A DNA stretch of 8,450 bases from Deltaproteobacteria bacterium (GTDB taxonomy: Bacteria > Desulfobacterota > GWC2-55-46): assembly GCA_016218095.1 (NCBI GenBank), contig JACREV010000032.1, positions 1-8,450 of the forward strand, in the 5' to 3' direction. Below, piece after piece: positions 1 through 4,977 of this stretch. Below the pieces are notes generated by a model that ran no database searches, had not been told where the DNA came from, and saw only the letters and a list, made by a program, of their open reading frames with translations. Within the stretch, counting starts at the first letter, position 1; every line of letters starts with the position of its first letter. The position numbers and the translations under genes were made by a program.

Positions 1-621
1 TCTGGCGAGGAGCTGGGAATACAGGCTTATCCTCCTTATGTGGCCGCCGGTCTCCTTGTCGCGGGACTCGGCCGCGAGCGTTAATCTGTATACGGTCTCG
101 ATGTAGCCGTTCCTTATCTTCTCGAAGGCGCGCTCCAGCTGTACGCTCTTGTCTATCACCTCGCCCTCGAGCTTCCTGCCGTGCTCCACGAGGAAGTCCT
201 CGTACTTCTTGACCTTGAGGAGGTTCCTTATCCTCAGGCGGAACTCGTTTTCGTCCACGGGCTTGGAGAGGAGCTCGTCCGCGCCGTTAAGGAGGCCTTT
301 TATCTTCGAGTCCCTGTCGGAAAGAGAAGTGACGATCATGACCGGGATGTGCATGGTGAGCGGGTCCTCGCGGAGCCTGTTGGTCACCTCGAACCCGGTC
401 ATGCCCGGCATGACGACGTCGATGATGAGGAGGTCGGGCTGAAAGGAGCGGACCTTTTCGATCGCCTCGAGCCCGTTTTCGGCGGTCGCGAAGTCGTGGC
501 CGAGCTCCCGTATGAGATCGGAGAAGACCTCAAGGTAGAACCTGTCGTCGTCCGCGACGAGTATCCTGGCCTTTTTGTCCCTGCTCAACGCAGGTGTCAG
601 GGTTTTTTGTTCTTCCGGCAT
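1..621 (-). CDS. Response regulator with receiver domain and start of an HD-GYP domain (partial, C-terminus outside window)
   Basis: The reading frame is open from an ATG at 621 to the window edge (207 codons) with no stop, so the gene is cut at its 3' end. Residues about 18-137 form a CheY-like receiver domain: acidic pair D24/D25, phospho-acceptor D68 in IIDVVMPGM, T98/S99 and K120 in SKPVD. A charged, probably coiled-coil linker spans about 138-172. From about 175 the sequence matches the opening of an HD-GYP domain: RLTLAAESRDKETGGHIRR, with E185, D188, TG and H194. HD-GYP response regulators of the RpfG type hydrolyse cyclic-di-GMP in the cytoplasm when phosphorylated. The HD and GYP catalytic motifs lie beyond the edge, so activity cannot be judged. 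Only a weak ribosome binding site precedes the ATG, but an in-frame TGA 13 codons upstream leaves no other ATG, GTG or TTG. It is divergent from the M23 peptidase gene; no partner kinase is visible. Confidence 0.9.
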   Translation of the reverse strand, partial: MPEEQKTLTPALSRDKKARILVADDDRFYLEVFSDLIRELGHDFATAENGLEAIEKVRSFQPDLLIIDVVMPGMTGFEVTNRLREDPLTMHIPVMIVTSLSDRDSKIKGLLNGADELLSKPVDENEFRLRIRNLLKVKKYEDFLVEHGRKLEGEVIDKSVQLERAFEKIRNGYIETVYRLTLAAESRDKETGGHIRRISLYSQLLAR

Positions 622-635
622 ATCGTCCCGGAAAA

Positions 636-664
636 AGATTACTGCGAGGAGGCGAATAAGTCAA
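636..664 (-). promoter_or_regulatory. Candidate sigma-70 promoter of the response regulator
   Basis: On the minus strand, TTGACT (664-659) is followed after 17 bp by TAATCT (641-636). The predicted start near 629 would leave a leader of only about 8 nt, which fits the weak Shine-Dalgarno match before the ATG. Hexamer agreement is moderate (5/6 and 4/6), so this is an inference from spacing and position. Confidence 0.4.
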
Positions 665-713
665 GGGCCCAGGTCACGCCCGCGGAATTTCTCTGAAAAA
701 CGGAAACAAATCC

Positions 714-742
714 TTGACAGCATCCGCCCCATTTAATAATAT
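714..742 (+). promoter_or_regulatory. Candidate sigma-70 promoter of the M23 peptidase gene
   Basis: A perfect -35 box TTGACA (714-719) and a -10 box TAATAT (737-742) are separated by 17 bp. Transcription would begin near 749, giving an untranslated leader of about 87 nt before the ATG at 837. A second TTGACA at 792-797 has no matching -10 box. Confidence 0.6.
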
Positions 743-836
743 TTGCTGAAAATACCTGGACGCGCGAAAAACGGAGGGACTGGAAAACGCCTTGACATCA
801 TACCGCGAGGACCCACCTGAAAAAGGAGGAGGACGG

Positions 837-2174
837 ATGGAAAAAAACAGCGCTCCCGGCGTTCAAAAGACGCGCAAAGACCACAGGCACATCATCATCG
901 CGGCGCTCTCGGGCGTCGCCCTCTTTCTGACGGTAGTTTTCTTCCTGAGCCCCGAAGCATCATCCAACAAAAACAACACAGGCGCGATAATAAAGGCCGC
1001 TACACCTTCCGCCGCCGCCGAAGCCGCTCTCAATGACGCTCCCCGCGTTGCGCGCTACGACTTCAGGCTCTCGGACAAGAACACCTTTTATCAGATAATG
1101 TCGGTGTTGAACGTGCCGGGGACCGAGGCGGAGGAGGTAAGGGAGGCGGCCAGGCAGATATACGACCTCAAGCGCTTGAGGAAAGACACGGTGCTCCGCG
1201 TCTTCACCAAAGACGACCTGCTCGATAAGATAGAGTACAAGTACAGCGACGTCGAGACCCTTTTAGTCGAGAGGGACGGCGAGGACGCGTTCAAGGCGAC
1301 AAAGGCCGAGCTCCCGCACGAGATGATGGAGTCGGTCATCTCCGGGACGATCGAGAACTCCTTGTATGAGGACGGCATAAAGGCCGGTGCGGACCCGCAG
1401 GCTATAATGGCCCTCTCGGACATATTCGCGTGGGACGTGGACTTCGCCTCCGACATAAGGAAGGGCGACTCCTTCAGCATACTCGCCGAGGTCCTCTATA
1501 TCGACGGCGCCCCGCGGAAGACCGGGCGCATACTCGGGGCCGAGATGGTGAACGACGGCAAGAAGTACACGGCTTATTATTTCGAGGGCGCCGACGGCGG
1601 GAGCTACTACGACGCCGAGGGGAAGTCTTTAAGGAGGACGCTCCTTAAGTCGCCCTTGCGGTTCAGAAGGATCACGAGCCACTTCTCGAAGGGCAGGTTC
1701 CACCCGATCTTGAAGAGGTACAGGCCGCACCACGGCATCGACTACGCCGCGCCTACGGGCACGCCGATCGAGTCCGCCGGAAGCGGCAGGGTCGTATACG
1801 CCGGGTGGAAGGGCGGGTACGGGAACTTCGTGATGATAAAGCACAACAACAACTACTCGACCGCCTACGGCCACTTATCAAGAATTGCCAAGGGTGTGAG
1901 GACCGGCGCGAAGGTCGACCAGGGCGCGGTGATAGGCTACGTAGGCTCGACGGGCATCTCTACCGGCCCGCACCTCCATTACGAAGTGCATCTGGGAAAA
2001 AGCCTCATAAACCCGTTGTCCATAAAGGCCGTCTCTGACCGCGCGGTATCCAAAAAAGAAAAACAGCGCTTCGCGGCGATAAAGGACGAGGTCGCAAGGA
2101 AGCTCTCTGGAGACGTAACGGTAACCGCGTCGAAGGGGAATGTCGAGAAGGCCGCGTCGGCAAAGGGGCTTTAG
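837..2174 (+). CDS. Membrane-anchored M23 (LytM/MepM-like) murein endopeptidase
   Basis: This 445-residue protein has one N-terminal membrane helix (about 18-37), a periplasmic region (about 65-270) resembling the LysM/OapA-like and second N-terminal domains of MepM-type proteins, and a C-terminal M23 zinc metallopeptidase domain (about 278-395). Zinc-site residues are present: H298 and D302 in HHGID, H346 in YGHL, and H379/H381 in GPHLHYEV. Such enzymes cut peptide cross-links in peptidoglycan so that the sacculus can grow; MepM cleaves D-Ala-meso-DAP bonds. The active site looks intact, unlike degenerate LytM activators such as NlpD or EnvC. ATG 837 is preferred because AAAGGAGGAGG lies just upstream; a TTG at 792 would add 15 residues before the signal-anchor and lacks a binding site. 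The tail after about 405 is lysine/alanine-rich and unconserved. It is followed at once by a strong terminator, so it is probably monocistronic. Confidence 0.9.
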   Translation: MEKNSAPGVQKTRKDHRHIIIAALSGVALFLTVVFFLSPEASSNKNNTGAIIKAATPSAAAEAALNDAPRVARYDFRLSDKNTFYQIMSVLNVPGTEAEEVREAARQIYDLKRLRKDTVLRVFTKDDLLDKIEYKYSDVETLLVERDGEDAFKATKAELPHEMMESVISGTIENSLYEDGIKAGADPQAIMALSDIFAWDVDFASDIRKGDSFSILAEVLYIDGAPRKTGRILGAEMVNDGKKYTAYYFEGADGGSYYDAEGKSLRRTLLKSPLRFRRITSHFSKGRFHPILKRYRPHHGIDYAAPTGTPIESAGSGRVVYAGWKGGYGNFVMIKHNNNYSTAYGHLSRIAKGVRTGAKVDQGAVIGYVGSTGISTGPHLHYEVHLGKSLINPLSIKAVSDRAVSKKEKQRFAAIKDEVARKLSGDVTVTASKGNVEKAASAKGL

Positions 2175-2203
2175 AGGGTCGCGGGAGCTGATCGGTTTAT
2201 TAG

Positions 2204-2234
2204 AAAAAAACACCCCGCGTGAGCGGGGTGTTTT
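2204..2234 (+). terminator. Rho-independent terminator, possibly bidirectional
   Basis: A perfect 12-bp stem (AAAACACCCCGC at 2207-2218 pairing with 2223-2234) encloses a four-base GTGA loop. It ends in four T on the plus strand, and seven A precede the GC part on the left, giving a U-tract on the minus strand as well. It lies 32 bp after the M23 stop codon. Confidence 0.85.
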
Positions 2235-2241
2235 CATTGCG

Positions 2242-2264
2242 GGTTCAGGCTGGCAACCTGAACC
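2242..2264. repeat. Small palindromic hairpin followed by TTTT
   Basis: GGTTCAGG (2242-2249) pairs perfectly with CCTGAACC (2257-2264) around a 7-nt loop, followed by four T. It may be a backup terminator. The left arm and five flanking bases (TTGCGGGTTCAGG) recur at 3316-3328. Confidence 0.5.
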
Positions 2265-2269
2265 TTTTG

Positions 2270-2307
2270 GTTCGTGACTCGATAGCGCCGGTATCGGCTA
2301 TACGAAC
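2270..2307. repeat. Bulged hairpin in the convergent spacer
   Basis: GTTCGT (2270-2275) pairs with ACGAAC (2302-2307), and ATAGC (2282-2286) pairs with GCTAT (2297-2301). Six unpaired bases sit on the left side only. The function is unknown. It does not carry the core-site pattern of an integron attC site. Confidence 0.35.
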
Positions 2308-2335
2308 ATTCTGCTAAAGGCTTTTGGAACTTTTT

Positions 2336-2361
2336 GTTGGGTTACGCTTCGCTAACCCAAC
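2336..2361. repeat. Palindromic dispersed-type repeat (9-bp arms)
   Basis: GTTGGGTTA (2336-2344) and TAACCCAAC (2353-2361) form a perfect 9-bp inverted repeat around the loop CGCTTCGC. From memory, palindromes of this kind with a GCTTCGC centre occur as dispersed intergenic repeats in many bacterial genomes, but the copy number here cannot be judged from one window. Confidence 0.5.
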
Positions 2362-2390
2362 GCTACTATTCCGCTTCGCTCCGAGTGAAT

Positions 2391-2424
2391 AAAAATCCCC
2401 GGCCTTGATTAAAAGGCCGGGGAT
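2391..2424 (-). terminator. Rho-independent terminator of the PEP-CTERM gene
   Basis: Read on the minus strand, ATCCCCGGCCTT (arms at 2395-2406 and 2413-2424) forms a perfect 12-bp stem with a 6-nt loop, followed by a run of T (plus-strand A at 2391-2395). It sits 50 bp after the PEP-CTERM stop codon, in the right orientation for that gene. Confidence 0.8.
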
Positions 2425-2473
2425 GAACGGTCTTGCACTCGATCCGATCGGGCTTGAAACCCGCCACTGGAGA

Positions 2474-3076
2474 CTATCCCTTAAACTTTCTCCTCACAAA
2501 GCCGAGCCCTACAAGGCCGCTTCCAAGGAGAAGCATTGTGGAGGGTTCTGGAACGGATGAGACCTGATTGAGGGATGAGACATTATCGAAGGTAAAGTTA
2601 TCCCAATAGACGCTGTTGTTATTCACACCTACGCCATAGAACTCAACCCAGGCGATAGATGCCGACCCTGTTGAAACGCTGAGGGTATTGAGAGCGTAAG
2701 AGGAAGCGGGGTTGTAAAGGAAAGCTGAATCGACAAGGGTGTTGGCCGAATTGTAGGCATTCAGATACAGGTTGTCTGCATCTACGCCATGATCGCCCAT
2801 ATCAACGCTTACATAAGCCATCAACGATGAGAAGGTAGCGATCGTACTGTTGCCAATGGTATTATACGGTGAATTTCCCACTACATCAGAGAAGCTAATT
2901 AAAAAACTGCTACCGCCCGTGTTGTCGAAAGTTACGCCGGGGGTGTAAGAGTTAAATTCAGCCTCCGTATAAGTACCGTACCATCCATTAAAATCGTAGG
3001 TTATCTGCGTTGCCTCAGCCGTTGCCGCATAGGATGCTACCACTGAGCAGAACAAAAATATTAGTGCCTTTTTCAT
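2474..3076 (-). CDS. PEP-CTERM sorting-signal surface protein
   Basis: The 200-residue product has a classic Sec signal peptide (MKKALIFLFCSVVASYA, cleavage near residues 20-22) and a C-terminal PEP-CTERM tripartite signal. That signal is VPEPS at 175-179, a hydrophobic helix (MLLLGSGLVGLGFV, 181-194) and a basic tail RRKFKG. In known systems exosortase (EpsH/XrtA) recognises this signal during export to the cell surface, usually in exopolysaccharide producers; no exosortase gene is in this window. The body (23-170) is rich in Asn, Ser, Thr, Tyr and Val with few charges and looks like an extracellular beta-sandwich, but I do not recognise its function. ATG 3076 is chosen because a signal peptide starts there and GGGGGGCT lies upstream; the longer upstream frame would bury the signal and cross the promoter. 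The gene is more AT-rich than its neighbours and has its own sigma-54 promoter and terminator. Confidence 0.9.
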   Translation of the reverse strand: MKKALIFLFCSVVASYAATAEATQITYDFNGWYGTYTEAEFNSYTPGVTFDNTGGSSFLISFSDVVGNSPYNTIGNSTIATFSSLMAYVSVDMGDHGVDADNLYLNAYNSANTLVDSAFLYNPASSYALNTLSVSTGSASIAWVEFYGVGVNNNSVYWDNFTFDNVSSLNQVSSVPEPSTMLLLGSGLVGLGFVRRKFKG

Positions 3077-3114
3077 GATTAGCCCCCCGATTATGTTTTT
3101 ATAATAAATACAAA

Positions 3115-3130
3115 AGCAATCCTCGTGCCA
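3115..3130 (-). promoter_or_regulatory. Sigma-54 (RpoN) -24/-12 promoter of the PEP-CTERM gene
   Basis: The minus strand reads TGGCACGAGGATTGCT from 3130 to 3115. This matches the RpoN consensus TGGCACG-N4-TTGC at every defined base, with the invariant GG (3129/3128) and GC (3117/3116) at the correct 12-bp distance. Transcription would start near 3104, giving a leader of about 28 nt before ATG 3076. Sigma-54 needs an enhancer-binding activator. PEP-CTERM systems are known to pair with the PrsK/PrsR two-component system and RpoN, which fits this gene. Confidence 0.9.
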
Positions 3131-3181
3131 AAAAAATAAGTATTTAATTTTCCTCAATAATATAAAATAATAAACCTCTGA

Positions 3182-3200
3182 GTGTAAAAAAACTGGACAC
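3182..3200. promoter_or_regulatory. Candidate enhancer (activator) site, GTGT...ACAC
   Basis: GTGT (3182-3185) and ACAC (3197-3200) form an inverted repeat with an 11-bp spacer, centred about 87 bp upstream of the predicted sigma-54 start. That is a usual distance for NtrC-family activators. Its left part, GTGTAAAAAAAC (3182-3193), is repeated exactly at 3274-3285. The role as an activator site is inferred from position and repetition. Confidence 0.45.
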
Positions 3201-3273
3201 CTTTTTTTAAAAACCCGAATGGACTTCCGTATTTTTGCCTTATAATTCAATATCTTAGGTGACAAACTGTAAG

Positions 3274-3285
3274 GTGTAAAAAAAC
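3274..3285. promoter_or_regulatory. Second copy of the 12-bp GTGTAAAAAAAC motif
   Basis: This is an exact repeat of 3182-3193, starting 92 bp further upstream of the sigma-54 promoter, followed by CYG in both copies. It lacks the downstream ACAC half, so it may be a weaker activator site or a chance A-rich match. Confidence 0.35.
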
Positions 3286-3315
3286 CGTTAAGTTATTACC
3301 GCTCCCCGTCCGCCC

Positions 3316-3328
3316 TTGCGGGTTCAGG
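3316..3328 (+). repeat. 13-bp direct repeat TTGCGGGTTCAGG, copy 2
   Basis: It is identical to 2237-2249, in the same orientation and 1079 bp away. The two copies bracket the AT-richer PEP-CTERM gene and its regulatory region. Only the first copy goes on to form a full hairpin; the sequence after this copy has diverged. Confidence 0.5.
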
Positions 3329-3341
3329 TTTGCGACCACCG

Positions 3342-3377
3342 CTGTCCAGGATATTTTTAAAACAGCCTTTTGGACAG
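3342..3377. repeat. 7-bp inverted repeat CTGTCCA / TGGACAG
   Basis: CTGTCCA (3342-3348) and TGGACAG (3371-3377) face each other across 22 bp. TGGACA also occurs at 3194-3199 inside the candidate enhancer site. Nothing else recognisable lies between here and the membrane-protein gene ending at 3454, apart from a weak 6-bp hairpin at 3430-3444 without a T-run. Confidence 0.35.
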
Positions 3378-3453
3378 ACTAACCTATTGATTTTATTGGT
3401 ATCATTAAGATATCGGAAAATGAGGTTGTAGGTTTGTGAAACCTAAGATCCGA

Positions 3454-3855
3454 TTAATCCCTGTACGAGATGAAGAAGTTGAGTGCGGGGAATACGAGCT
3501 CTGAGGCGAGGACAAGCGACCAGAGCCTGCCTTCCCAAATCCTATAGTCCGCGACGAGCCGCTCCATCGGGAGGCCCACGACGAAGTGGCCGAAGCCGAA
3601 CTCGAAGACTATCGACGAGCTTAACCAGAGGAGCCCGGTATAGATCGCGGCGTTTAACGTGGGGCCGTCAGGGTACGCGTACTTAAGGTACAGGCGGGAG
3701 GCGATGAAGATGACTGCTATCGCGAGGACGCTTTTGTAGAGGTGCACGGGGTAAGCGCCGAGCGCCTTTGCCAGCACGAACTCGGCGAATACGCTGTTGC
3801 CTATGGCGAACAGCACCATTAAGACCCATGTTAGGATGGCGAGCTTGAGGTTCAT
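3454..3855 (-). CDS. Small multi-pass inner-membrane protein of unknown function
   Basis: I do not recognise this 133-residue protein. It has about four hydrophobic segments: residues 5-27, 38-55, 67-86 and 110-130. Short polar pieces between them include KYAYPDGPTLN, and GLPMERLVADYRIWEGRL between the last two helices. There is no signal-peptide cleavage site, cysteine pair or obvious catalytic motif; the single His (about residue 90) and the acidic/arginine patch in the last loop stand out. Codon use (AGG, ATA) matches neighbouring chromosomal genes, so it looks native. It starts at the ATG at 3855 with only a poor Shine-Dalgarno match. It lies downstream of the rhodanese gene in the same direction across a 160-bp gap with its own promoter candidate, so a shared operon is uncertain. 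Confidence 0.75.
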   Translation of the reverse strand: MNLKLAILTWVLMVLFAIGNSVFAEFVLAKALGAYPVHLYKSVLAIAVIFIASRLYLKYAYPDGPTLNAAIYTGLLWLSSSIVFEFGFGHFVVGLPMERLVADYRIWEGRLWSLVLASELVFPALNFFISYRD

Positions 3856-3887
3856 AAAAAATTGCTCTTTTTCCTGATCTCTGCGTC

Positions 3888-3947
3888 AGGGCGGAAATAA
3901 AAATGCTCACATATTCCATTATATGCTCAGCTTTTTATTTCCACCCT
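3888..3947. repeat. 16-bp imperfect inverted repeat around a -10 box
   Basis: AGGGCGGAAATAAAAA (3888-3903) pairs with 3932-3947 with a single mismatch (C3892 against A3943). Inside, ATGCTCA is repeated directly at 3903-3909 and 3923-3929, exactly 20 bp apart. The element brackets a TATAAT box on the minus strand (3923-3918). It is either an operator for a dimeric regulator or a dispersed hairpin repeat. It is not a good terminator, since no T-run follows on either strand. Confidence 0.55.
3918..3923 (-). promoter_or_regulatory. Candidate -10 box for the small membrane-protein gene
   Basis: The minus strand carries a perfect TATAAT at 3923-3918. Transcription would start near 3911, about 55 nt before the ATG at 3855. 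No good -35 hexamer lies 16-18 bp upstream, so the promoter may depend on an activator or be fortuitous. Confidence 0.35.
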
Positions 3948-3960
3948 TCCTTGACCTCAG

Positions 3961-3982
3961 AAAAAATATCTAATTTTTTAGA
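3961..3982 (-). terminator. Weak candidate terminator after the rhodanese gene
   Basis: On the minus strand TCTAA and TTAGA (plus-strand arms 3969-3973 and 3978-3982) form a short AT-rich stem followed by TATTTTTT. The stem is only 5 bp, so termination would be inefficient. A GC-richer 5-bp hairpin at 4002-4014 has no T-run. Confidence 0.25.
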
Positions 3983-4015
3983 GGTATCCGACCCGCGCGT
4001 CTTGCCGCAGGCAAT

Positions 4016-4396
4016 TCATTTGGCGTACGGCCCTTTCCACTTCCTCATGCCGCCGGCGACGTTGTAGACATTTTTGTACCCGTTATTTGAAAGAATCTCG
4101 CCGAGCTCGTCGCCCATCGGGCCGCCGTGGCAGATGAATACTATACGGTCCTTGGGGTTCAGCTCCTTCAATACCCGCTTCTGCGAGTTGTCCTCGTAGG
4201 GGATGTTTATCGCGCCGGGGACATGCCCCTTGGAGTATAGCTCGGGCTCCCTCACGTCGACTATCACGACAGGTTGGCCGTCCTTCATCATTGATTCGAG
4301 CTCCGGGCCGGTAATGACCTTGTGCCCGGCGTAGGCGCTACTAAACGAGAGTGCGACAAAGAGGAACGCAAAGAGTACAAAGACCTTCTTAAGCAT
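4016..4396 (-). CDS. Exported single-domain rhodanese-like protein
   Basis: The 126-residue precursor has a signal peptide (MLKKVFVLFAFLFVALSFSS, cleavage after AYA-23) and one rhodanese domain (about 27-122). Family hallmarks are VDVRE (46-50), GHVPGAINIP (57-66), the catalytic cysteine C89 in ICHGGPMGDE, and VAGGMRKW (113-120). Rhodaneses carry sulfur as a cysteine persulfide; a periplasmic one would act in sulfur transfer, thiosulfate handling or redox work. The active-site loop after C89 (HGGPMG) lacks the usual closing Arg/Lys and contains Pro-Met, so substrate choice is probably not that of classical thiosulfate:cyanide sulfurtransferase. ATG 4396 has a strong AAGGAGG about 6 bp upstream. 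It is divergent from ogt with only 54 bp between start codons. Confidence 0.9.
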   Translation of the reverse strand: MLKKVFVLFAFLFVALSFSSAYAGHKVITGPELESMMKDGQPVVIVDVREPELYSKGHVPGAINIPYEDNSQKRVLKELNPKDRIVFICHGGPMGDELGEILSNNGYKNVYNVAGGMRKWKGPYAK

Positions 4397-4433
4397 GTGG
4401 CCTCCTTTTTTTAAATTTAAATTTCTTTCATTT

Positions 4434-4439
4434 TATCAT
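4434..4439 (+). promoter_or_regulatory. Candidate -10 box for ogt
   Basis: TATCAT (5/6 of the consensus) lies 12 bp before the ogt ATG, preceded by an AT-rich stretch (AAATTTAAATTT) but no clear -35 hexamer. The start would fall about 4 nt before the ATG, which suggests a nearly leaderless message and fits the absence of a Shine-Dalgarno sequence. Confidence 0.3.
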
Positions 4440-4464
4440 ATGCTTAATATATGAAGGTATTCAA
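4435..4464 (-). promoter_or_regulatory. Candidate sigma-70 promoter of the rhodanese gene
   Basis: The minus strand has TTGAAT (4464-4459), 18 bp, then TATGAT (4440-4435), giving a start near 4428 and a leader of about 31 nt. It overlaps the first bases of ogt and shares its -10 bases with the plus-strand box TATCAT. Confidence 0.4.
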
Positions 4465-4972
4465 AAAACATGGACCGCCAAGGAGCTTCTTCGAGTGCGC
4501 CTCCCCTCTGGGGACGCTCTTTATCGCTTCATCGGACTCTGCGATAACCGACCTCGTCATAAGCCCGAAGGGCGGGGCTGAGGCCTTCCTTAAAAGGATG
4601 GAGGATAAATACGGCGCGAGATTGAAAAAGGGGGCGGATGCTTTTGGCGCTTCCAGGGCCCTCGATAGATACTTCTCGGGCAAGCCCTTTGCCTTCGACC
4701 TCCCGCTATCTCCGCTTGGAACCGAGTTCGAGCTAAAGATATGGAAGGCGATCGCCTCAGTGCCCTCCGGCGAAACCATTAGCTACGCCGGTCTCGCCCA
4801 TGCCTCCGGCAACCCCAGGGCCGCACGCGCCGCAGGCACGGCCTGCGGCGCAAATCCCATACCCATCATCATCCCCTGCCACAGGATAATCAGAAAAGAC
4901 GGCAGCCTCGGCGGTTATACCGGCGGCCTCTCCATAAAGGAGACCCTCCTCGGCCTGGAGCAAATTAAGTAA
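4451..4972 (+). CDS. ogt: Methylated-DNA--[protein]-cysteine S-methyltransferase (Ogt/MGMT family)
   Basis: This suicide repair protein takes the alkyl group from O6-alkylguanine (and O4-alkylthymine) in DNA onto its own cysteine. The 173-residue length is normal for Ogt. Residues about 12-85 form the variable N-terminal domain, and 90-172 the conserved DNA-binding domain. FELKIWKAIASVPSGETISY (93-112) includes the conserved Tyr; the recognition helix holds NPRAARAAG with the arginine finger R126; N135 precedes the active site PCHRII with acceptor C143; GGYTGGL (154-160) is the substrate loop. There is no Ada-type regulatory domain, so it is the stand-alone form. The ATG is fixed by an in-frame TAA two codons upstream, and no Shine-Dalgarno sequence is visible. 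It is divergent from the rhodanese gene and convergent with the membrane-protein gene ending at 5373. Confidence 0.93.
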   Translation: MKVFKKHGPPRSFFECASPLGTLFIASSDSAITDLVISPKGGAEAFLKRMEDKYGARLKKGADAFGASRALDRYFSGKPFAFDLPLSPLGTEFELKIWKAIASVPSGETISYAGLAHASGNPRAARAAGTACGANPIPIIIPCHRIIRKDGSLGGYTGGLSIKETLLGLEQIK

Positions 4973-4977
4973 AGACC

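Noticed and set aside
181..696. A plus-strand frame of 171 codons at the left edge
   Set aside because: It is antisense to the response regulator, which shows all receiver-domain signature residues; the frame itself has no family features or ribosome binding site.
792..836. TTG at 792 as the start of the M23 peptidase
   Set aside because: It would add 15 residues that include the Shine-Dalgarno region itself; ATG 837 has a strong binding site and places the signal-anchor normally.
2270..2307. Bulged hairpin as an integron attC or phage attachment site
   Set aside because: The inverse-core/core consensus of attC is absent, and no integrase or cassette is nearby.
3077..3265. A longer start for the PEP-CTERM protein (ATG at 3265)
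   Set aside because: It would bury the signal peptide at residue 64 and read through the sigma-54 promoter.
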